Below are positions 35,669 through 46,370 of a stretch of 64,000 nucleotides of DNA, piece after piece; the first letter of the stretch is position 1; each line of letters opens with the position of its first letter. Source of the DNA: Clostridia bacterium (lineage in GTDB: Bacteria; Bacillota; Clostridia; Christensenellales; Aristaeellaceae); contig JAFXBE010000026.1 of assembly GCA_017516765.1 (NCBI GenBank), positions 60,517-124,516 on the forward strand. The letters run 5' to 3'. Below the pieces are notes generated by a model. That model saw only the letters and a program-made list of their open reading frames with translations. It had not been told where the DNA came from and ran no database searches. The translations under genes were made by a program, and so were the position numbers.

Positions 35669-37938
35669 CAGGCAAGCAACTCCTTTAATATGGCAATGGC
35701 GCGTTGTTTGCCTCCTTCGCCGATCTCTGCCAGCGGCCCGGTACAGGCGGGGCATCCGTTCTCGCAGGAGCAGCCCTCTGCGATCTTCAGCGCTTCCTCC
35801 AGCAGCATCTCTTGCATCTGGTAGGCTTTTTCACTTAAGCCTACGCCGCCGGGGAAGGAATCGTAGAGAAAAATGGTCGGCTTGTCGGTAATGGGGGCTT
35901 TTACCTGATATACAACATGTATGTCTCTGGTTGCACACATCAGGTACAGCGGGGCAACAATCGCCAGCAGATTGCTTACGGCTACCAATCCGCCCTGAAG
36001 GTCGTCGTTGGTATATTTGCAGGTAAGGCTGTCGGGAATGGTCCACCACATGCCAACGGTATGCATATCGGTCTGAGGAAGCCGTACCACGCCGAATCCG
36101 AGGTTTTCATGGGTGTCCAGCTTCATCTTCTTAAAGATCTTTACGATGGAGCTTACCCGCAATTCACCAAGGGTAAGACCGGTTCCGTTCGGCATCTCCT
36201 TGTGCTCCAGATCGTCCAGAATGTGCAGGCTTACATTCAGATCGGCATCGGTATAATAATCTACATCCACCGCACGGATATAGGCTTTGCAGGCATCATA
36301 ATCCAGCTTTTCCACCTGATATTGGCGTGCTTCGTGCATGTAGATAGCATTTTCGTGGAGGAGCATGGGTACCGTAAAACGATCCATCTCGCCCACGACA
36401 CGGTGGTGGGCAGGATTGGTGATGTCGATGATGATATAGTTTTCTGCCGTTGCACTTCGAAGACTGATCTCCCCGGAGGGCAGTTCTTCCTCCATCCAGT
36501 AGTACTTACCGTCCAGATGGCGCAAAATATTGCTTTCGGTCAGGTATTCAAGAAATTGTTCTGTATCCTTTACGTTACCGAAAACCTCTCCGTCTTCGAA
36601 AGGCAATTCGTACGCAGAGCATTTCAGGTGCGAGGTCAGCACGTACAGATTATCGGGCTGCACCAACGCATGCTCGGGAGAAGCGTTGAAGAAATAATCA
36701 GGATTTTCGATAATGTACTGATCCAGCGGAGCAGAGGAAGCCACCATAATGGTCAGGGCAGTATCCTTGCGTCTGCCCGCGCGGCCTGCCTGCTGCCATG
36801 TACTTGCAATGGTACCCGGGTAACCGCAAAGCACGCAGGCAGACAGGGAACCGATATCGATCCCCAGTTCCAGCGCATTGGTAGAAATGACCATATCCAC
36901 TTCGCCCGCACGCAGACCGCGCTCAATCTCATGCCGTTCGCCCGGCAGATAACCACCGCGATAACCGCGTACACGCCCCGAAAAACCATAGGCATCGCGG
37001 ATGCAGTCTTTCATGTACCGGGTCATTACTTCGACCTGTATGCGGCTTTTGCAGAACACGATCGTGGGAATACCGTTGCTGAGCAGTTTTTCGGAGACGC
37101 GGCGCACCTCTGGTACCACCCCTTTGCGGATGCCAAGCTGACGATTGACGACCGGAGGGTTGTAGAAAACGAAGTGCCTTTCGCCCATGGGGGCACCGTT
37201 GTTTGTTACCGCTGTGATCTCCCTTGCCGTCAGGGCGGAAGCGAGTTCTGCGGGATTGGCAATGGTAGCGCTGCAAAGGATAAACTGAGGCTTGGAGCCG
37301 TAAAAAGCGCACAGGCGCAGCAGGCGACGCAGTACGTTTGCCAGATGGCTGCCGAAAATACCGCGGTATGTATGAATCTCGTCTATAACGATATACTTGA
37401 GATTTTCAAACAGCTTTACCCATTTGGTATGGTGGGGCAGAATGTTGGCATGCAGCATATCGGGATTGGTCACCACGATGTGCCCTGCCTGCCGGATGGC
37501 TTTGCGCGCTGCGCCCTGCGTGTCGCCGTCATAGGTGTAGGCTTTTATATCAACTTCCAGCTCTTCGATCATGCTGTAGAGACCGCTTACCTGATCGGCG
37601 CTCAGCGCTTTTGTGGGGAACAGATACAGGGCGCGTGCATCCGGATTCTTCAGAATCTCAGATACTACGGGCAGGTTGTAGCACATGGTCTTTCCGCTGG
37701 CGGTGGGGGTGACCACCACGAAATCTTTGCCCTCTTCTGCCAGCCGGAAGCATTCTGCCTGATGGGTATACAGACGATGGATCGCTCTTTTGCGCAGTAC
37801 TTTGATAATGCGATCATCCATTCCTTCCGGAAAATCGGCATACTTACCGTCTGTTGCAGGCAGAGTACGCCATTCGGTAACGCATTTCATAAAAGATGCA
37901 TCGTTTTTCAGGTTGCCGATCAGCTGATCCAGATTCAT
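35668..37938 (-). CDS. yprA: DEAD/DEAH-box helicase YprA (MrfA) with zinc-binding C-terminus
   Basis: Superfamily 2 helicase; in Bacillus subtilis the homologue MrfA takes part in mitomycin-damage excision repair. Walker A is VVVTPTASGKTMCYNLP, motif II VIDEIHTYRG, motif III SATIANP, and motif VI QAGRAGRRKDTAL. The C-terminal DUF1998 domain has four cysteines in CSCENGCPACTGPL, expected to bind zinc. It is 756 residues from ATG 37938 (MNLDQLIGNL); the longer open frame lacks a better site. It precedes yprB with coupled translation. Confidence 0.93.
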   Translation of the reverse strand: MNLDQLIGNLKNDASFMKCVTEWRTLPATDGKYADFPEGMDDRIIKVLRKRAIHRLYTHQAECFRLAEEGKDFVVVTPTASGKTMCYNLPVVSEILKNPDARALYLFPTKALSADQVSGLYSMIEELEVDIKAYTYDGDTQGAARKAIRQAGHIVVTNPDMLHANILPHHTKWVKLFENLKYIVIDEIHTYRGIFGSHLANVLRRLLRLCAFYGSKPQFILCSATIANPAELASALTAREITAVTNNGAPMGERHFVFYNPPVVNRQLGIRKGVVPEVRRVSEKLLSNGIPTIVFCKSRIQVEVMTRYMKDCIRDAYGFSGRVRGYRGGYLPGERHEIERGLRAGEVDMVISTNALELGIDIGSLSACVLCGYPGTIASTWQQAGRAGRRKDTALTIMVASSAPLDQYIIENPDYFFNASPEHALVQPDNLYVLTSHLKCSAYELPFEDGEVFGNVKDTEQFLEYLTESNILRHLDGKYYWMEEELPSGEISLRSATAENYIIIDITNPAHHRVVGEMDRFTVPMLLHENAIYMHEARQYQVEKLDYDACKAYIRAVDVDYYTDADLNVSLHILDDLEHKEMPNGTGLTLGELRVSSIVKIFKKMKLDTHENLGFGVVRLPQTDMHTVGMWWTIPDSLTCKYTNDDLQGGLVAVSNLLAIVAPLYLMCATRDIHVVYQVKAPITDKPTIFLYDSFPGGVGLSEKAYQMQEMLLEEALKIAEGCSCENGCPACTGPLAEIGEGGKQRAIAILKELLA

Positions 37939-38087
37939 ATTGTGATCTCTGCCCTTCGTGAACATTTCAAAAGCGAACATTTGTACGCAGAAGTATTATA
38001 GCAGGTATAGAGGTATCAGGCAAGACCAAACTGCAAGTTGCGTATGGTGGACAGCGCTATGCAGCATTCCGATGCCTGCAAGATGTC

Positions 38088-38125
38088 CAAAAAAAGTACC
38101 GACCCGAATACAGGTCGGTACTTTT
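38088..38125 (-). terminator. Terminator of the ctsR-clpC operon
   Basis: A 13-bp stem (38092-38104 with 38113-38125, AAAAGTACCGACC/GGTCGGTACTTTT) whose minus-strand exit is a run of T residues. It lies just after the clpC stop. Confidence 0.9.
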
Positions 38126-38129
38126 AGGG

Positions 38130-40622
38130 TCAAACGGTTTCTACGGCTTCTGCAGTAAGGCCGTTATCGTTGGGAACGGCTGCTTTTTCAAAGCAGATCT
38201 TTTTGTCTTCGTTCACATACAGGCGCACCTTGTCACCCAGAGCCACCCGCCCGGCGATGATCTCTTCGCTGAGCGCATCCTCAACGCTGCGCTGGATCGC
38301 GCGGCGGAGGGGTCTTGCACCGTAGTTGGCATCGTAACCATCCTCGGCCAGCTGAGCGACCACGTCGTCTTCGTAAACCAGCTCCATACCGCGTTCACTG
38401 AGTCGCTTGCTGACACTCTTCAGCAGAAGACCGGTGATCTGGCGGATGTCGTCTGGTTCCAGCGCATGGAAGACGATCAGGTCATCCAAGCGGTTGATGA
38501 ATTCCGGTCTGAAGATGTCTTTTACCTCCGCCATGACTCTTTCCTTCATGGCCTCGTAGTCTCGGGCGGTATCCATCGTGCCGCCGAATCCCAGCTTGCG
38601 AGTGGAAGAAATGCTGCTTGCGCCTGCGTTGGAGGTCATAACGATGATGGTATTCTTAAAGTTGACCACCCGACCGGTGTTGTCGGTCAACCTGCCGTCG
38701 TCCAGGATCTGCAGCAGCAGATTGAATACATCAGGGTGCGCCTTTTCAACTTCATCGAACAATACAACGCTGTAGGGTTTGCTGCGCACCTTCTGCGTCA
38801 GCTGACCGCCTTCCTCGTAGCCAACGTAACCGGGAGGGGAACCCACCAGACGGGATACGCTGTGCTTCTCCATGTATTCGCTCATATCGATGCGGATCAC
38901 GGCGTTTTCATCGTCGAACATCACTTCGCCAAGGGCGCGGCACAATTCTGTTTTGCCAACACCCGTCGGTCCGAGGAAGATAAAGGAGCCGATGGGGCGT
39001 TTGGGATCCTGCAGACCTGCCCGTGCACGGCGCAGAGCACGGCTCACTGCGCTGATGGCTTCTTCCTGACCGACCACGCGCCGGTGCAGAAGCTCTTCCA
39101 TGTGGAGAAGACGCTGACTTTCGTCTTCAGTCATCTTTTTGACAGGTACACCGGTCCAGCTGGCAACGATTTGAGCAATATCCTCATCCGTTACAACGTC
39201 CTGGGAGATGGATTTGCGCTGCTCCCACTGAGTGCGGGCCTGTTCCACTTCCTCGCGCAAAGCCCGTTCTTCGTCACGCAGCTGGGCTGCTTTTTCGAAG
39301 TCCTGGTGCTTGATCGCCTCGTCTTTTTCACCTTTCAGCGCCTTGAGCCGCTCCTCCTGCGCTTTTACATCGGGCGGTGCGGTATAGCTGGTCAGGCGGA
39401 CACGGGAAGCGGCTTCATCCATCAGGTCGATGGCTTTGTCGGGCAGGAAACGATCGGTGATGTAGCGGTCGGAAAGCGTTACCGCTGCTTCCAGCGCTTC
39501 ATCGGTGATTTTGACCCTGTGGTGCGCTTCGTAGCGATCTCTGAGCCCGCGGAGGATCGCCAACGCTTCGTCGGTAGTAGGCTCGCCTACAGTCACAGGC
39601 TGGAAACGCCGTTCCAGTGCAGCGTCCTTTTCGATGTTTTTTCGGTATTCATCGATGGTGGTTGCACCGATGCACTGCAGCTCGCCCCGGGCAAGGGCGG
39701 GTTTGAGGATGTTGGCAGCATCCATGCTGCCTTCGGCTTTTCCGGCTCCGATCAACGTATGCAGCTCATCGATAAACAGAATGATATTGCCCTGTTTATG
39801 CACCTCGTTAACGGCATCCTTCAGCCGCTCTTCGAATTCGCCGCGATATTTGCTGCCCGCGATCATGCTGCCCAGATCCAGCGACAAAAGGCGCTTGCCG
39901 CTGAGCGTCTCCGGCACTTTCCCGGCCACAATCAGTTGGGCAAGACCTTCAACGACCGCACTTTTGCCTACACCGGGTTCGCCGATCAGTACCGGATTGT
40001 TCTTGGTACGGCGACTCATGATCTGCATGATACGCTCCATTTCGTTGCTGCGTCCGACCACCGGATCCAGCTCGCCGTCCTGTGCGGCTTTGGTCAGATC
40101 GCGGCAGTATTGCTCCAGCTTACCACCTTCTGAAGCGGATGACCCGCTTTCACTGCCGGGAGCGCTATCTGCGGCTTCCGGTTCTGCTTCCCGCAGCTTT
40201 TCGTAAAGCTGGTTGTGCAGATTCTGCGTATCAACATGCATCTCCCGCAGCAGATTCACAGCAACGCCTTCTCCTTCTCGAAGAAGTGCAAGCCACAGAT
40301 GCTCTGCACCCACAAAGCTGTGCCCGAGCTTGCGGCTTTCCAGCACGCTGCTTTCAATGATTTTTTTGCTGCGGGGGGTTAAGTCGATCCGTCCGGAAGG
40401 GGTGTGCTTCCCTTCACCGAGCAGAGTGCGTACATGCTCCATCACGCCATCGTAAGTAATATGATCGGGCAGCAGATTGCTCACCATGGGACCGGGGTCT
40501 TTGAGCAAACCCAGCAGAAAATGTTCTGTACCGACATACGGTTGCTTCAGTTTGATAGCGGCTTGGTGCGCTTCGGATATTGCCCGCTGCGCACGTTGGG
40601 TAAAACGTCCGAAAATTGCCAT
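38130..40622 (-). CDS. clpC: ATP-dependent Clp protease ATPase ClpC
   Basis: Hsp100 unfoldase that works with ClpP and degrades arginine-phosphorylated proteins. The order is two N-terminal Clp repeats ([19 protein letters not shown]), AAA-1 with [18 protein letters not shown] near residue 220, the coiled-coil M domain around 410-470 with UVR-like part ([18 protein letters not shown]), and AAA-2 with [18 protein letters not shown] near 550. The ClpP loop region is present after the second Walker A. It has 830 residues. It is the last gene of the ctsR operon, 13 bases after mcsB. Confidence 0.97.
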   Translation of the reverse strand: MAIFGRFTQRAQRAISEAHQAAIKLKQPYVGTEHFLLGLLKDPGPMVSNLLPDHITYDGVMEHVRTLLGEGKHTPSGRIDLTPRSKKIIESSVLESRKLGHSFVGAEHLWLALLREGEGVAVNLLREMHVDTQNLHNQLYEKLREAEPEAADSAPGSESGSSASEGGKLEQYCRDLTKAAQDGELDPVVGRSNEMERIMQIMSRRTKNNPVLIGEPGVGKSAVVEGLAQLIVAGKVPETLSGKRLLSLDLGSMIAGSKYRGEFEERLKDAVNEVHKQGNIILFIDELHTLIGAGKAEGSMDAANILKPALARGELQCIGATTIDEYRKNIEKDAALERRFQPVTVGEPTTDEALAILRGLRDRYEAHHRVKITDEALEAAVTLSDRYITDRFLPDKAIDLMDEAASRVRLTSYTAPPDVKAQEERLKALKGEKDEAIKHQDFEKAAQLRDEERALREEVEQARTQWEQRKSISQDVVTDEDIAQIVASWTGVPVKKMTEDESQRLLHMEELLHRRVVGQEEAISAVSRALRRARAGLQDPKRPIGSFIFLGPTGVGKTELCRALGEVMFDDENAVIRIDMSEYMEKHSVSRLVGSPPGYVGYEEGGQLTQKVRSKPYSVVLFDEVEKAHPDVFNLLLQILDDGRLTDNTGRVVNFKNTIIVMTSNAGASSISSTRKLGFGGTMDTARDYEAMKERVMAEVKDIFRPEFINRLDDLIVFHALEPDDIRQITGLLLKSVSKRLSERGMELVYEDDVVAQLAEDGYDANYGARPLRRAIQRSVEDALSEEIIAGRVALGDKVRLYVNEDKKICFEKAAVPNDNGLTAEAVETV

Positions 40623-40635
40623 GGATCGTCCTCCT

Positions 40636-41673
40636 TTATCCTTCGCTGTCAGCTTGAGAGAATGGATTGGTTTCTTCTTGAGCCAGAGTTTCCTGTATCA
40701 AATGGCAGCGCCCTTCCTTCAGGGTGATCTGGGGGGCGTGCTTTGTAACGTATTGCTTAACGTGTGCGTCCTGTGCGGTGGTGAGCAAGCGATCCGCCTG
40801 CTCCGGTGAATGGGGAAGCATACCCATGCATATGCCAAGGCGCAGATGGCTCCAATGCTGCATCAGTTCTTTCTCGTCCATCGAAACGGCATAGCGCAGC
40901 AATCCGTAACTGCGCATGATCCGGTCACGCAGCTCGGTCGCGCTGTTTTGCAGGTAGCGCTGTCGCAGTTTGTTCTCCATGGAGATCAACTGGCGGCCTA
41001 CGACCGTTACCGCTTCAATAATGTCTTTTTCGCTTCTTCCCAGGGTTATCTGGTTGCTTACCTGATATACGCTGCCCAACGCATCGCTGCCCTCGCCGTA
41101 GATGCCGCGAAGGGTAAGGCCCAGTTTAGCGACGCTTTGATTAACCGTGCCCATTTGCTTGAAATGATCCAGCATGGGCAGATGCAGCATCAGCGATGCA
41201 CGAAGACCGGTGCCGGTGTTGGTGGGGCAGGAGGTCAGATACCCAAGCTGCGGATCAAAGCTGAAGCCGTGTGCCTTTTCCAGCGCTTCCTCGGCGATGA
41301 ATGCTTCGTGCGCAGCATCTTCAAGGTTAAGCCCGTCCACCATAGCCTGTATCCGAAGATGATCCTCCTCGTTGACCATAATGCTGATCTTTCGGTCGTC
41401 ACGGATCAACGCCGCGCCTGTAGCACTGTTTTTCATCAGATCGTTGCTGATCAGATGGCTTTCTACAAGCGCAAGTTGGTCTGTAGCAGAGATCTCGCTC
41501 AAGCGGCACAGATCATAACGGTTTGGACAAGCCTTTTCCATGGCAGATACTGCCCGCCCGATGCACAACTGTGCGCATTCGCCATTTCCCGGACGGGAAA
41601 AAGGAAGATCGGCGTAGTTACGAGCCAGGCGAACCCTGCCCGAAACCACTACACTCTTTTGGGTCAGCTGCAT
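40636..41673 (-). CDS. mcsB: Protein arginine kinase McsB
   Basis: Phosphorylates arginine residues of damaged proteins and so marks them for ClpCP. Related to phosphagen kinases: it has [15 protein letters not shown] at the start, ATP-contacting residues in [14 protein letters not shown], and the catalytic loop [22 protein letters not shown] with the conserved Cys. It has 345 residues. It overlaps mcsA by 10 bases. The C-terminus ends with a long acidic tail. Confidence 0.96.
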   Translation of the reverse strand: MQLTQKSVVVSGRVRLARNYADLPFSRPGNGECAQLCIGRAVSAMEKACPNRYDLCRLSEISATDQLALVESHLISNDLMKNSATGAALIRDDRKISIMVNEEDHLRIQAMVDGLNLEDAAHEAFIAEEALEKAHGFSFDPQLGYLTSCPTNTGTGLRASLMLHLPMLDHFKQMGTVNQSVAKLGLTLRGIYGEGSDALGSVYQVSNQITLGRSEKDIIEAVTVVGRQLISMENKLRQRYLQNSATELRDRIMRSYGLLRYAVSMDEKELMQHWSHLRLGICMGMLPHSPEQADRLLTTAQDAHVKQYVTKHAPQITLKEGRCHLIQETLAQEETNPFSQADSEG

Positions 41674-42209
41674 GAAGTTTCACCTGCTTCCTGTGTCAAA
41701 GCACGTATCTCGTCACGATATTGTGCCGCAGCTTCGAAGTTTTCAGCAGTTACGGCTTCATCCATTTTCTGGCGAAGCTCTTGGATGCGCTGTTCCAGAA
41801 GTTGTTGTCTGGTCGGTTCGGATGCTACCGATACAGAAGACTCGCCGGGTTCGGCTGCATTGAGGGGTGCGCGGCCTACATGCTGCGAACTGCCATGGAT
41901 GCGCTGCAGCATGGGTTTCAGCTCGTTAGCGAATTCCTGATAGCAATGTGCACAGCCGAGTCTGCCGGTGCGTTCGAATTCGCTGTAATGCAGCCCGCAA
42001 TGACCACAGACACGTTCGTCCTGTTCCTGCTGTGCAGTTCCGAGCATGCCAAGAATGGAACTGAGAAAACTGTGAAAAGTACCCTGCGAGAATGTTGCTT
42101 CCATCTTTTTCATGCAATCGCTGCAAAGGTGCCGGTTGCTGGTGCCGCTTCCCGAGGTAATGGTAACCGAGAAAACCGCAAGGTTCTTGCCGCATTCATC
42201 ACAAATCAT
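41664..42209 (-). CDS. mcsA: McsA, zinc-binding activator of McsB
   Basis: A 181-residue adaptor that activates McsB. It has four CxxC pairs: CDECGK at the start, CSDCMKK, CGHCGL and CAHCYQ. The last 45 residues contain a UVR motif (AVTAENFEAAAQYRDEIRAL). It overlaps ctsR by four bases (ATGA) and mcsB by ten, the standard gene order. Confidence 0.95.
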   Translation of the reverse strand: MICDECGKNLAVFSVTITSGSGTSNRHLCSDCMKKMEATFSQGTFHSFLSSILGMLGTAQQEQDERVCGHCGLHYSEFERTGRLGCAHCYQEFANELKPMLQRIHGSSQHVGRAPLNAAEPGESSVSVASEPTRQQLLEQRIQELRQKMDEAVTAENFEAAAQYRDEIRALTQEAGETSCS

Positions 42210-42691
42210 TTTTGCACCCCCTCGGCGTTGGTTTTTTGTACAAGCTGCAATACCATGTTTTTGAGAATCTTGGCCCTGAGCGCGTTTTTCATATCGATCG
42301 TAACGGGCAGGGACAATGCCTGAGCAGATGTTGCGCTGCGCATCAGCAGGGCTTCGGTTCTGGTTGCCAGTTCTCGTTCAAACAGTTGCTGGATCAGATT
42401 GGCGGCGGCGCGTTCATCGATGCTGTCGCCAATGTGCTCAAGGAGACTGTAAAGAACCTGCCTGCTGTTATCGTGCTCAATACGCAGGATACGGATATAT
42501 CCGCCTCCGCCACGTCGGGATTCGATCACATAGCCGTGCTCAGGGGTAAAGCGGGTGGCCAGTACATAATTGATCTGCGACGGTGCACACCGGAAATATT
42601 CGGCCAGTTCATTTCGCTTCAGCTCAATCTGGTGTGCATCTTCCACCATCATGGTTTTAATGAATTGTTCGATCGCATCGCTTAATCGCAT
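42206..42691 (-). CDS. ctsR: Transcriptional repressor CtsR
   Basis: Heat-sensing repressor of class III heat-shock genes. The winged helix-turn-helix has the tetra-glycine wing in VIESRRGGGGYIRILRI, the heat-sensing element. The helix-turn-helix is in ELAEYFRCAPSQINYVL. The C-terminal dimer domain follows, 161 residues in total. It is the first gene of the operon, with a CtsR box between promoter and start, so it should repress itself. Confidence 0.97.
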   Translation of the reverse strand: MRLSDAIEQFIKTMMVEDAHQIELKRNELAEYFRCAPSQINYVLATRFTPEHGYVIESRRGGGGYIRILRIEHDNSRQVLYSLLEHIGDSIDERAAANLIQQLFERELATRTEALLMRSATSAQALSLPVTIDMKNALRAKILKNMVLQLVQKTNAEGVQK

Positions 42692-42727
42692 TCGGATCGC
42701 CCTCCTTGGTGATTGGTGGAGATGGTT

Positions 42728-42744
42728 TTAGACCATCTTTGACC
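42728..42744 (-). promoter_or_regulatory. CtsR operator
   Basis: On the minus strand two heptads in direct repeat, GGTCAAA and GGTCTAA, are separated by GAT. This matches the CtsR consensus (GGTCAAA-N3-GGTCAAA) with one mismatch. It begins 6 bases downstream of the -10 element. Confidence 0.88.
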
Positions 42745-42750
42745 AAACAC

Positions 42751-42779
42751 AGTATAGCATGTTTTTGTTGTGAATGCAA
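42751..42779 (-). promoter_or_regulatory. Promoter of the ctsR operon
   Basis: Minus strand TTGCAT (42774-42779), 17 bp, TATACT (42751-42756) with extended -10 TGC. Confidence 0.82.
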
Positions 42780-42822
42780 CGGAAGCTTCTGGCGGATAAA
42801 CCTGTTGCACAACAGCAGACGG

Positions 42823-42852
42823 TTGAATGGAGTGTACAAAATATGGTATACT
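42823..42852 (+). promoter_or_regulatory. Promoter for pgmB-tldD-tldE
   Basis: TTGAAT (42823-42828), 18 bp, TATACT (42847-42852), with TGG before the -10. About 45 bases separate it from the GTG start. Confidence 0.65.
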
Positions 42853-42899
42853 GTAACGGAGGTTTTTGAACAATGATATAACGAAAGGCTGATGAAATC

Positions 42900-43550
42900 G
42901 TGAATACTGCAATTCAGGGTGTTATCTTCGATCTGGACGGTGTGATCGTCTCCACAGATAATTGCCATTACCTTGCATGGAAGCGTATGGCGGACGAAGA
43001 GGGGATCCCTTTTGACCGTACGATCAACGAGCGGCTGCGCGGTGTGAGCCGCATGGAAAGCCTGTCCATCATTCTTGAGAAAGCTGCGAGAGAATACTCC
43101 GAAGAGGAAAAGCAGGCCATGGCTGCCCGCAAGAACGGCTACTATGTGGAGCTGATCGGCAGCCTTACCCCTGACGATATGCTTCCCGGTGCGCTGGATA
43201 CGCTGGAGCTGCTGAAAGCGAATGGTGTGAAGATCGCCATTGGTTCCTCCAGCCGCAATACACCGATCATTCTGCGGCAGCTCCGGTTGGAAAACGCCTT
43301 CCATGCCGTGGCGGACGGCAATGCCATTACCCGCAGCAAACCCGACCCGGAAGTGTTCCTGCTGGCTGCAAAGCTCCTTGGACTCGCACCCGAAAACTGC
43401 CTTGTGGTAGAGGATGCGGATGCAGGTGTGGAAGCTGCGCTGGCAGGGGGAATGCGGGTGCTTGGCGTCGGCGGTGCAGCCAGAAATCCCAAAGCAACAT
43501 TTGCAGCCGAAAGTCTGGCTGCTGTTGATATTCGAACGATTATTCAATAA
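42900..43550 (+). CDS. pgmB: Beta-phosphoglucomutase
   Basis: HAD enzyme that converts beta-glucose-1-phosphate to glucose-6-phosphate in maltose, trehalose or cellobiose phosphorolysis. The nucleophile motif FDLDGVIVSTDNCHYLAW, the cap motif RLRGVSRMESL, the Ser motif IGSSSRN, KPDPEVFLLAA and VVEDADAGVEAAL are all present. It has 216 residues. It starts at GTG 42900; GAAAGG is 11 bases upstream, a little far. It lies 14 bases before tldD. No phosphorylase is in the window. Confidence 0.92.
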   Translation: MNTAIQGVIFDLDGVIVSTDNCHYLAWKRMADEEGIPFDRTINERLRGVSRMESLSIILEKAAREYSEEEKQAMAARKNGYYVELIGSLTPDDMLPGALDTLELLKANGVKIAIGSSSRNTPIILRQLRLENAFHAVADGNAITRSKPDPEVFLLAAKLLGLAPENCLVVEDADAGVEAALAGGMRVLGVGGAARNPKATFAAESLAAVDIRTIIQ

Positions 43551-43564
43551 AGGAGGAACAATAT

Positions 43565-44953
43565 ATGCTGAACCAAGCAACAGCGCAGGTGGTTCTGGAG
43601 GCTGCGCTGTCCACCGGTGGCGATTTTGCCGAGATTTTCATGGAAGATCGCCGCAACAATGTGCTTACGCTGCAGGATAACCGTCTGGAAGCTGTCAACT
43701 CCGGCCGGATCCATGGTGCGGGTGTGCGCGTTTACAGTAAACTGACTGCGTATTATGCCTATACCAACGATACCAGTAAGGAAGGCTTGCTTCGCTGTGC
43801 TCTGGAGGCTGCATCCGCTGTTAAGGCCGGGGACGAACGCACCCTGTGCGCCCAGCTGGTGAAACAGGATGTACGTAATGCCCATTACGTTTCCATGGCT
43901 CCCAGCAAAACCGATACCCGTTTGAAGGCTGACATTCTTCGTGCTGCCAACAACAGCGCACGCGCCGTAAGTGAAGAGATCTCCCAGGTGGTATGCAGCT
44001 ACCGCGACAGCGAGCAGGATGTGGTTATCGCCAACAGTGAAGGGCTCTTCGTAACGGATACCCGTGTGTATTCCCGCATGGCCTGTCAGGCAATCGCTGC
44101 CAGCGGTACCGAGAACCAGAGCGGATTTGAAGGCCCCGGCGCCCTGAAGGGCTTTGAGCATTTCCTCAGCACCGTCAACCCCGAAGTGGTTGGCAGGCAG
44201 GCTGCCTCTACCGCTGTAAAGATGCTCCATGCTCCCGTTTGTCCGGCGGGTACCATGCCGGTGGTCATCGGCGATGGATTCGGCGGCGTTATCTTCCACG
44301 AAGCCTGCGGTCACAGTCTTGAGGCAACAAGTGTTGCACTGGGTATGAGCGAGTTCTGCGGCAAGATCGGTCAGCAAGTGGCTGCCTCCTGCGTAACCGC
44401 CATCGACGACGGTACCATCCCCAATGAATGGGGCAGCGAAAATGTGGACGATGAAGGTACGCCTACCACACGTCTGGTGCTGATCGAAAACGGTATCCTC
44501 AAGAACTATATGGTAGACCGCCTCAACGGTCGCCGTATGGGTATGGCTCCCACCGGCAGCGCGCGCCGTGAGAGCTACCAGTACGCACCCACCTCCCGCA
44601 TGCGCAACACTTACATCGCCGGTGGTTCCGACGACCCCGCCGAAATGATCTCCACCATGGGCGATGGTCTGTATGCTGCGAAAATGGGCGGCGGTTCCGT
44701 TAACCCCGCGACCGGCGAGTTCAATTTTGCCGTGAATGAAGGTTATCTGGTCAAAGACGGCAAGATCTCCACTCCCGTACGCGGTGCAAGCCTGATCGGC
44801 AAGGGTAACGAGATCCTTATGCAGATCGACAGGGTAGGTCGCACCATGTCCATGGCTCAGGGTATGTGCGGCAGCATGAGCGGCAGTGTACCGACCAATG
44901 TGGGTCAGCCCTTTATTCGCGTTAAGTCCATCATCGTGGGCGGCCGCGCCTGA
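43565..44953 (+). CDS. tldD: Metalloprotease TldD
   Basis: Catalytic half of the TldD/TldE heterodimeric zinc protease, which trims unfolded peptides and some peptide antibiotics. The zinc motif is IFHEACGHSLEATSV (HExxxH). The 462 residues have the duplicated beta domain of the family. AAAGGAGG lies before ATG 43565. It is followed by tldE 12 bases downstream. Confidence 0.96.
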   Translation: MLNQATAQVVLEAALSTGGDFAEIFMEDRRNNVLTLQDNRLEAVNSGRIHGAGVRVYSKLTAYYAYTNDTSKEGLLRCALEAASAVKAGDERTLCAQLVKQDVRNAHYVSMAPSKTDTRLKADILRAANNSARAVSEEISQVVCSYRDSEQDVVIANSEGLFVTDTRVYSRMACQAIAASGTENQSGFEGPGALKGFEHFLSTVNPEVVGRQAASTAVKMLHAPVCPAGTMPVVIGDGFGGVIFHEACGHSLEATSVALGMSEFCGKIGQQVAASCVTAIDDGTIPNEWGSENVDDEGTPTTRLVLIENGILKNYMVDRLNGRRMGMAPTGSARRESYQYAPTSRMRNTYIAGGSDDPAEMISTMGDGLYAAKMGGGSVNPATGEFNFAVNEGYLVKDGKISTPVRGASLIGKGNEILMQIDRVGRTMSMAQGMCGSMSGSVPTNVGQPFIRVKSIIVGGRA

Positions 44954-44965
44954 GGAGGTTAGAGT

Positions 44966-46300
44966 ATGCAAGCGTTTTTGGATCAATTGATGAAAGCGGC
45001 AAAGGAAGCAGGCATTGAAGCAGCCGAGGCCTATGTAAGAGAAAAGGACAGCTTTTCTGTTATCACCAACTGCGGCGAGTTGATCGACTACCAGTCCAAC
45101 ATGACGCGGGGTCTGGGCTTCCGCGGGCTTGTAAACGGTCGTATGGGCTACGCTGCCACCGAAGCCTTCGATGACGAATCTGTGGCACAGCTGATCAAAG
45201 GTGTGTTGGAAAGCGCAGAACTTTGTGAGGATACCGATACAGAGTTCCTGCACAAAGGCGGGGATCAGGTACCCGAACTGAATCTGTACAATCCCGAGCT
45301 GGATCAGGTTTCCGCCGCTGATAAGCTTGCCATGGTTTACCGTTTGGATGAAGCCTGCCGGGCTGAGGATCCTCGTGTGAAAAATGGCTATAATGTGGTG
45401 GAAACATCGAAAGCTACAGTACGTATCGTCAATACCTACGGTATGGACCGCAGCTATACCGAGAATATCTGTGTTGTACAGGCAGAGGTGAATGCCGAGG
45501 ATAACGGATTTGTCTCCTCTTCCGGGCATCTGGTGTACGACAGGGATGCCGCTGCGATCGATATTCCCGCATTGGCAAAAGAAGCGGTCGCCCGTTCTCT
45601 TGCGGGACTGCATGCAGCATCCGTGCCTTCCGGTAAATACCATGTGGTATTGCACCATGATGCGCTTGTCAGCCTGATGGGTGTGTTCAACACCATCTTC
45701 TCCGCTGAATCGGCTCAGAAGGGCATGAGCCTGTTGAAAGGGAGACTGGGAGAAACCATTGCCGCTCCCTGCGTGACGATCCTGGACGACCCGTTGCTCC
45801 CCAACGGTCCCAACAGCCGTCCCTTTGATGACGAGGGCGTTGCCTCCAAGGCGCATGTGGTGGTGGAAAACGGTGTGTTCAAAACATTCCTTCACAACAT
45901 GAAAACCGCCTTCAAGGACGGCGTGGAAACGACCGGCAATGCAGGTAAAGCCGGTTACTCGTCCGCTGTACATGTAAAGCCGTCCAACTTCTTCTTTGCC
46001 AAAGGTGAAAAGACATTCGACCAGCTTCTGGCAGATGTGGGAGATGGTTTGGTCATCACCGAAGTGAGCGGTCTGCATGCCGGCGCCAATCCTGTCAGCG
46101 GTGATTTTTCTCTGCTGTCCAAGGGGTATACCATTAAGAACGGCAAGCGGGAACAGGGCGTGGAGCAGATCACGGTGGCAGGCAATTTCTATGAGGTACT
46201 GAAGAACATCCGTGCCTTTGCCGACGACCTGACCTTCCCCGGCAGCGCCATGGGCAGCCCCAGCGCAGATGTAGGCGAATTGTCTGTGTCCGGCAGCTGA
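44966..46300 (+). CDS. pmbA: Metalloprotease-associated TldE (PmbA)
   Basis: Non-catalytic partner of TldD, 444 residues. It shares the fold (MTRGLGFRGLVNGRMGYAATE) but lacks HExxxH, as expected. Typical C-terminal motifs are DVGDGLVITEVSGLHAGANPVSG-like: see DGLVITEVSGLHAGANP and FSLLSKGYTIKNG. AGGAGG lies before the ATG. A bidirectional terminator follows. Confidence 0.95.
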   Translation: MQAFLDQLMKAAKEAGIEAAEAYVREKDSFSVITNCGELIDYQSNMTRGLGFRGLVNGRMGYAATEAFDDESVAQLIKGVLESAELCEDTDTEFLHKGGDQVPELNLYNPELDQVSAADKLAMVYRLDEACRAEDPRVKNGYNVVETSKATVRIVNTYGMDRSYTENICVVQAEVNAEDNGFVSSSGHLVYDRDAAAIDIPALAKEAVARSLAGLHAASVPSGKYHVVLHHDALVSLMGVFNTIFSAESAQKGMSLLKGRLGETIAAPCVTILDDPLLPNGPNSRPFDDEGVASKAHVVVENGVFKTFLHNMKTAFKDGVETTGNAGKAGYSSAVHVKPSNFFFAKGEKTFDQLLADVGDGLVITEVSGLHAGANPVSGDFSLLSKGYTIKNGKREQGVEQITVAGNFYEVLKNIRAFADDLTFPGSAMGSPSADVGELSVSGS

Positions 46301-46314
46301 TAAACCATACGAAA

Positions 46315-46358
46315 AGACCCCCGGAAGTATTTCGGTACGATACTTCCGGGGGTCTTTC
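46315..46358. terminator. Bidirectional terminator between tldE and the acetyltransferase
   Basis: A perfect 16-bp stem (46315-46330 with 46340-46355) with a 9-nt loop. Plus-strand exit is TTC-rich; the minus-strand exit has four T residues. It serves two convergent genes. Confidence 0.9.
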
Positions 46359-46370
46359 TGCTGGTTGTGA

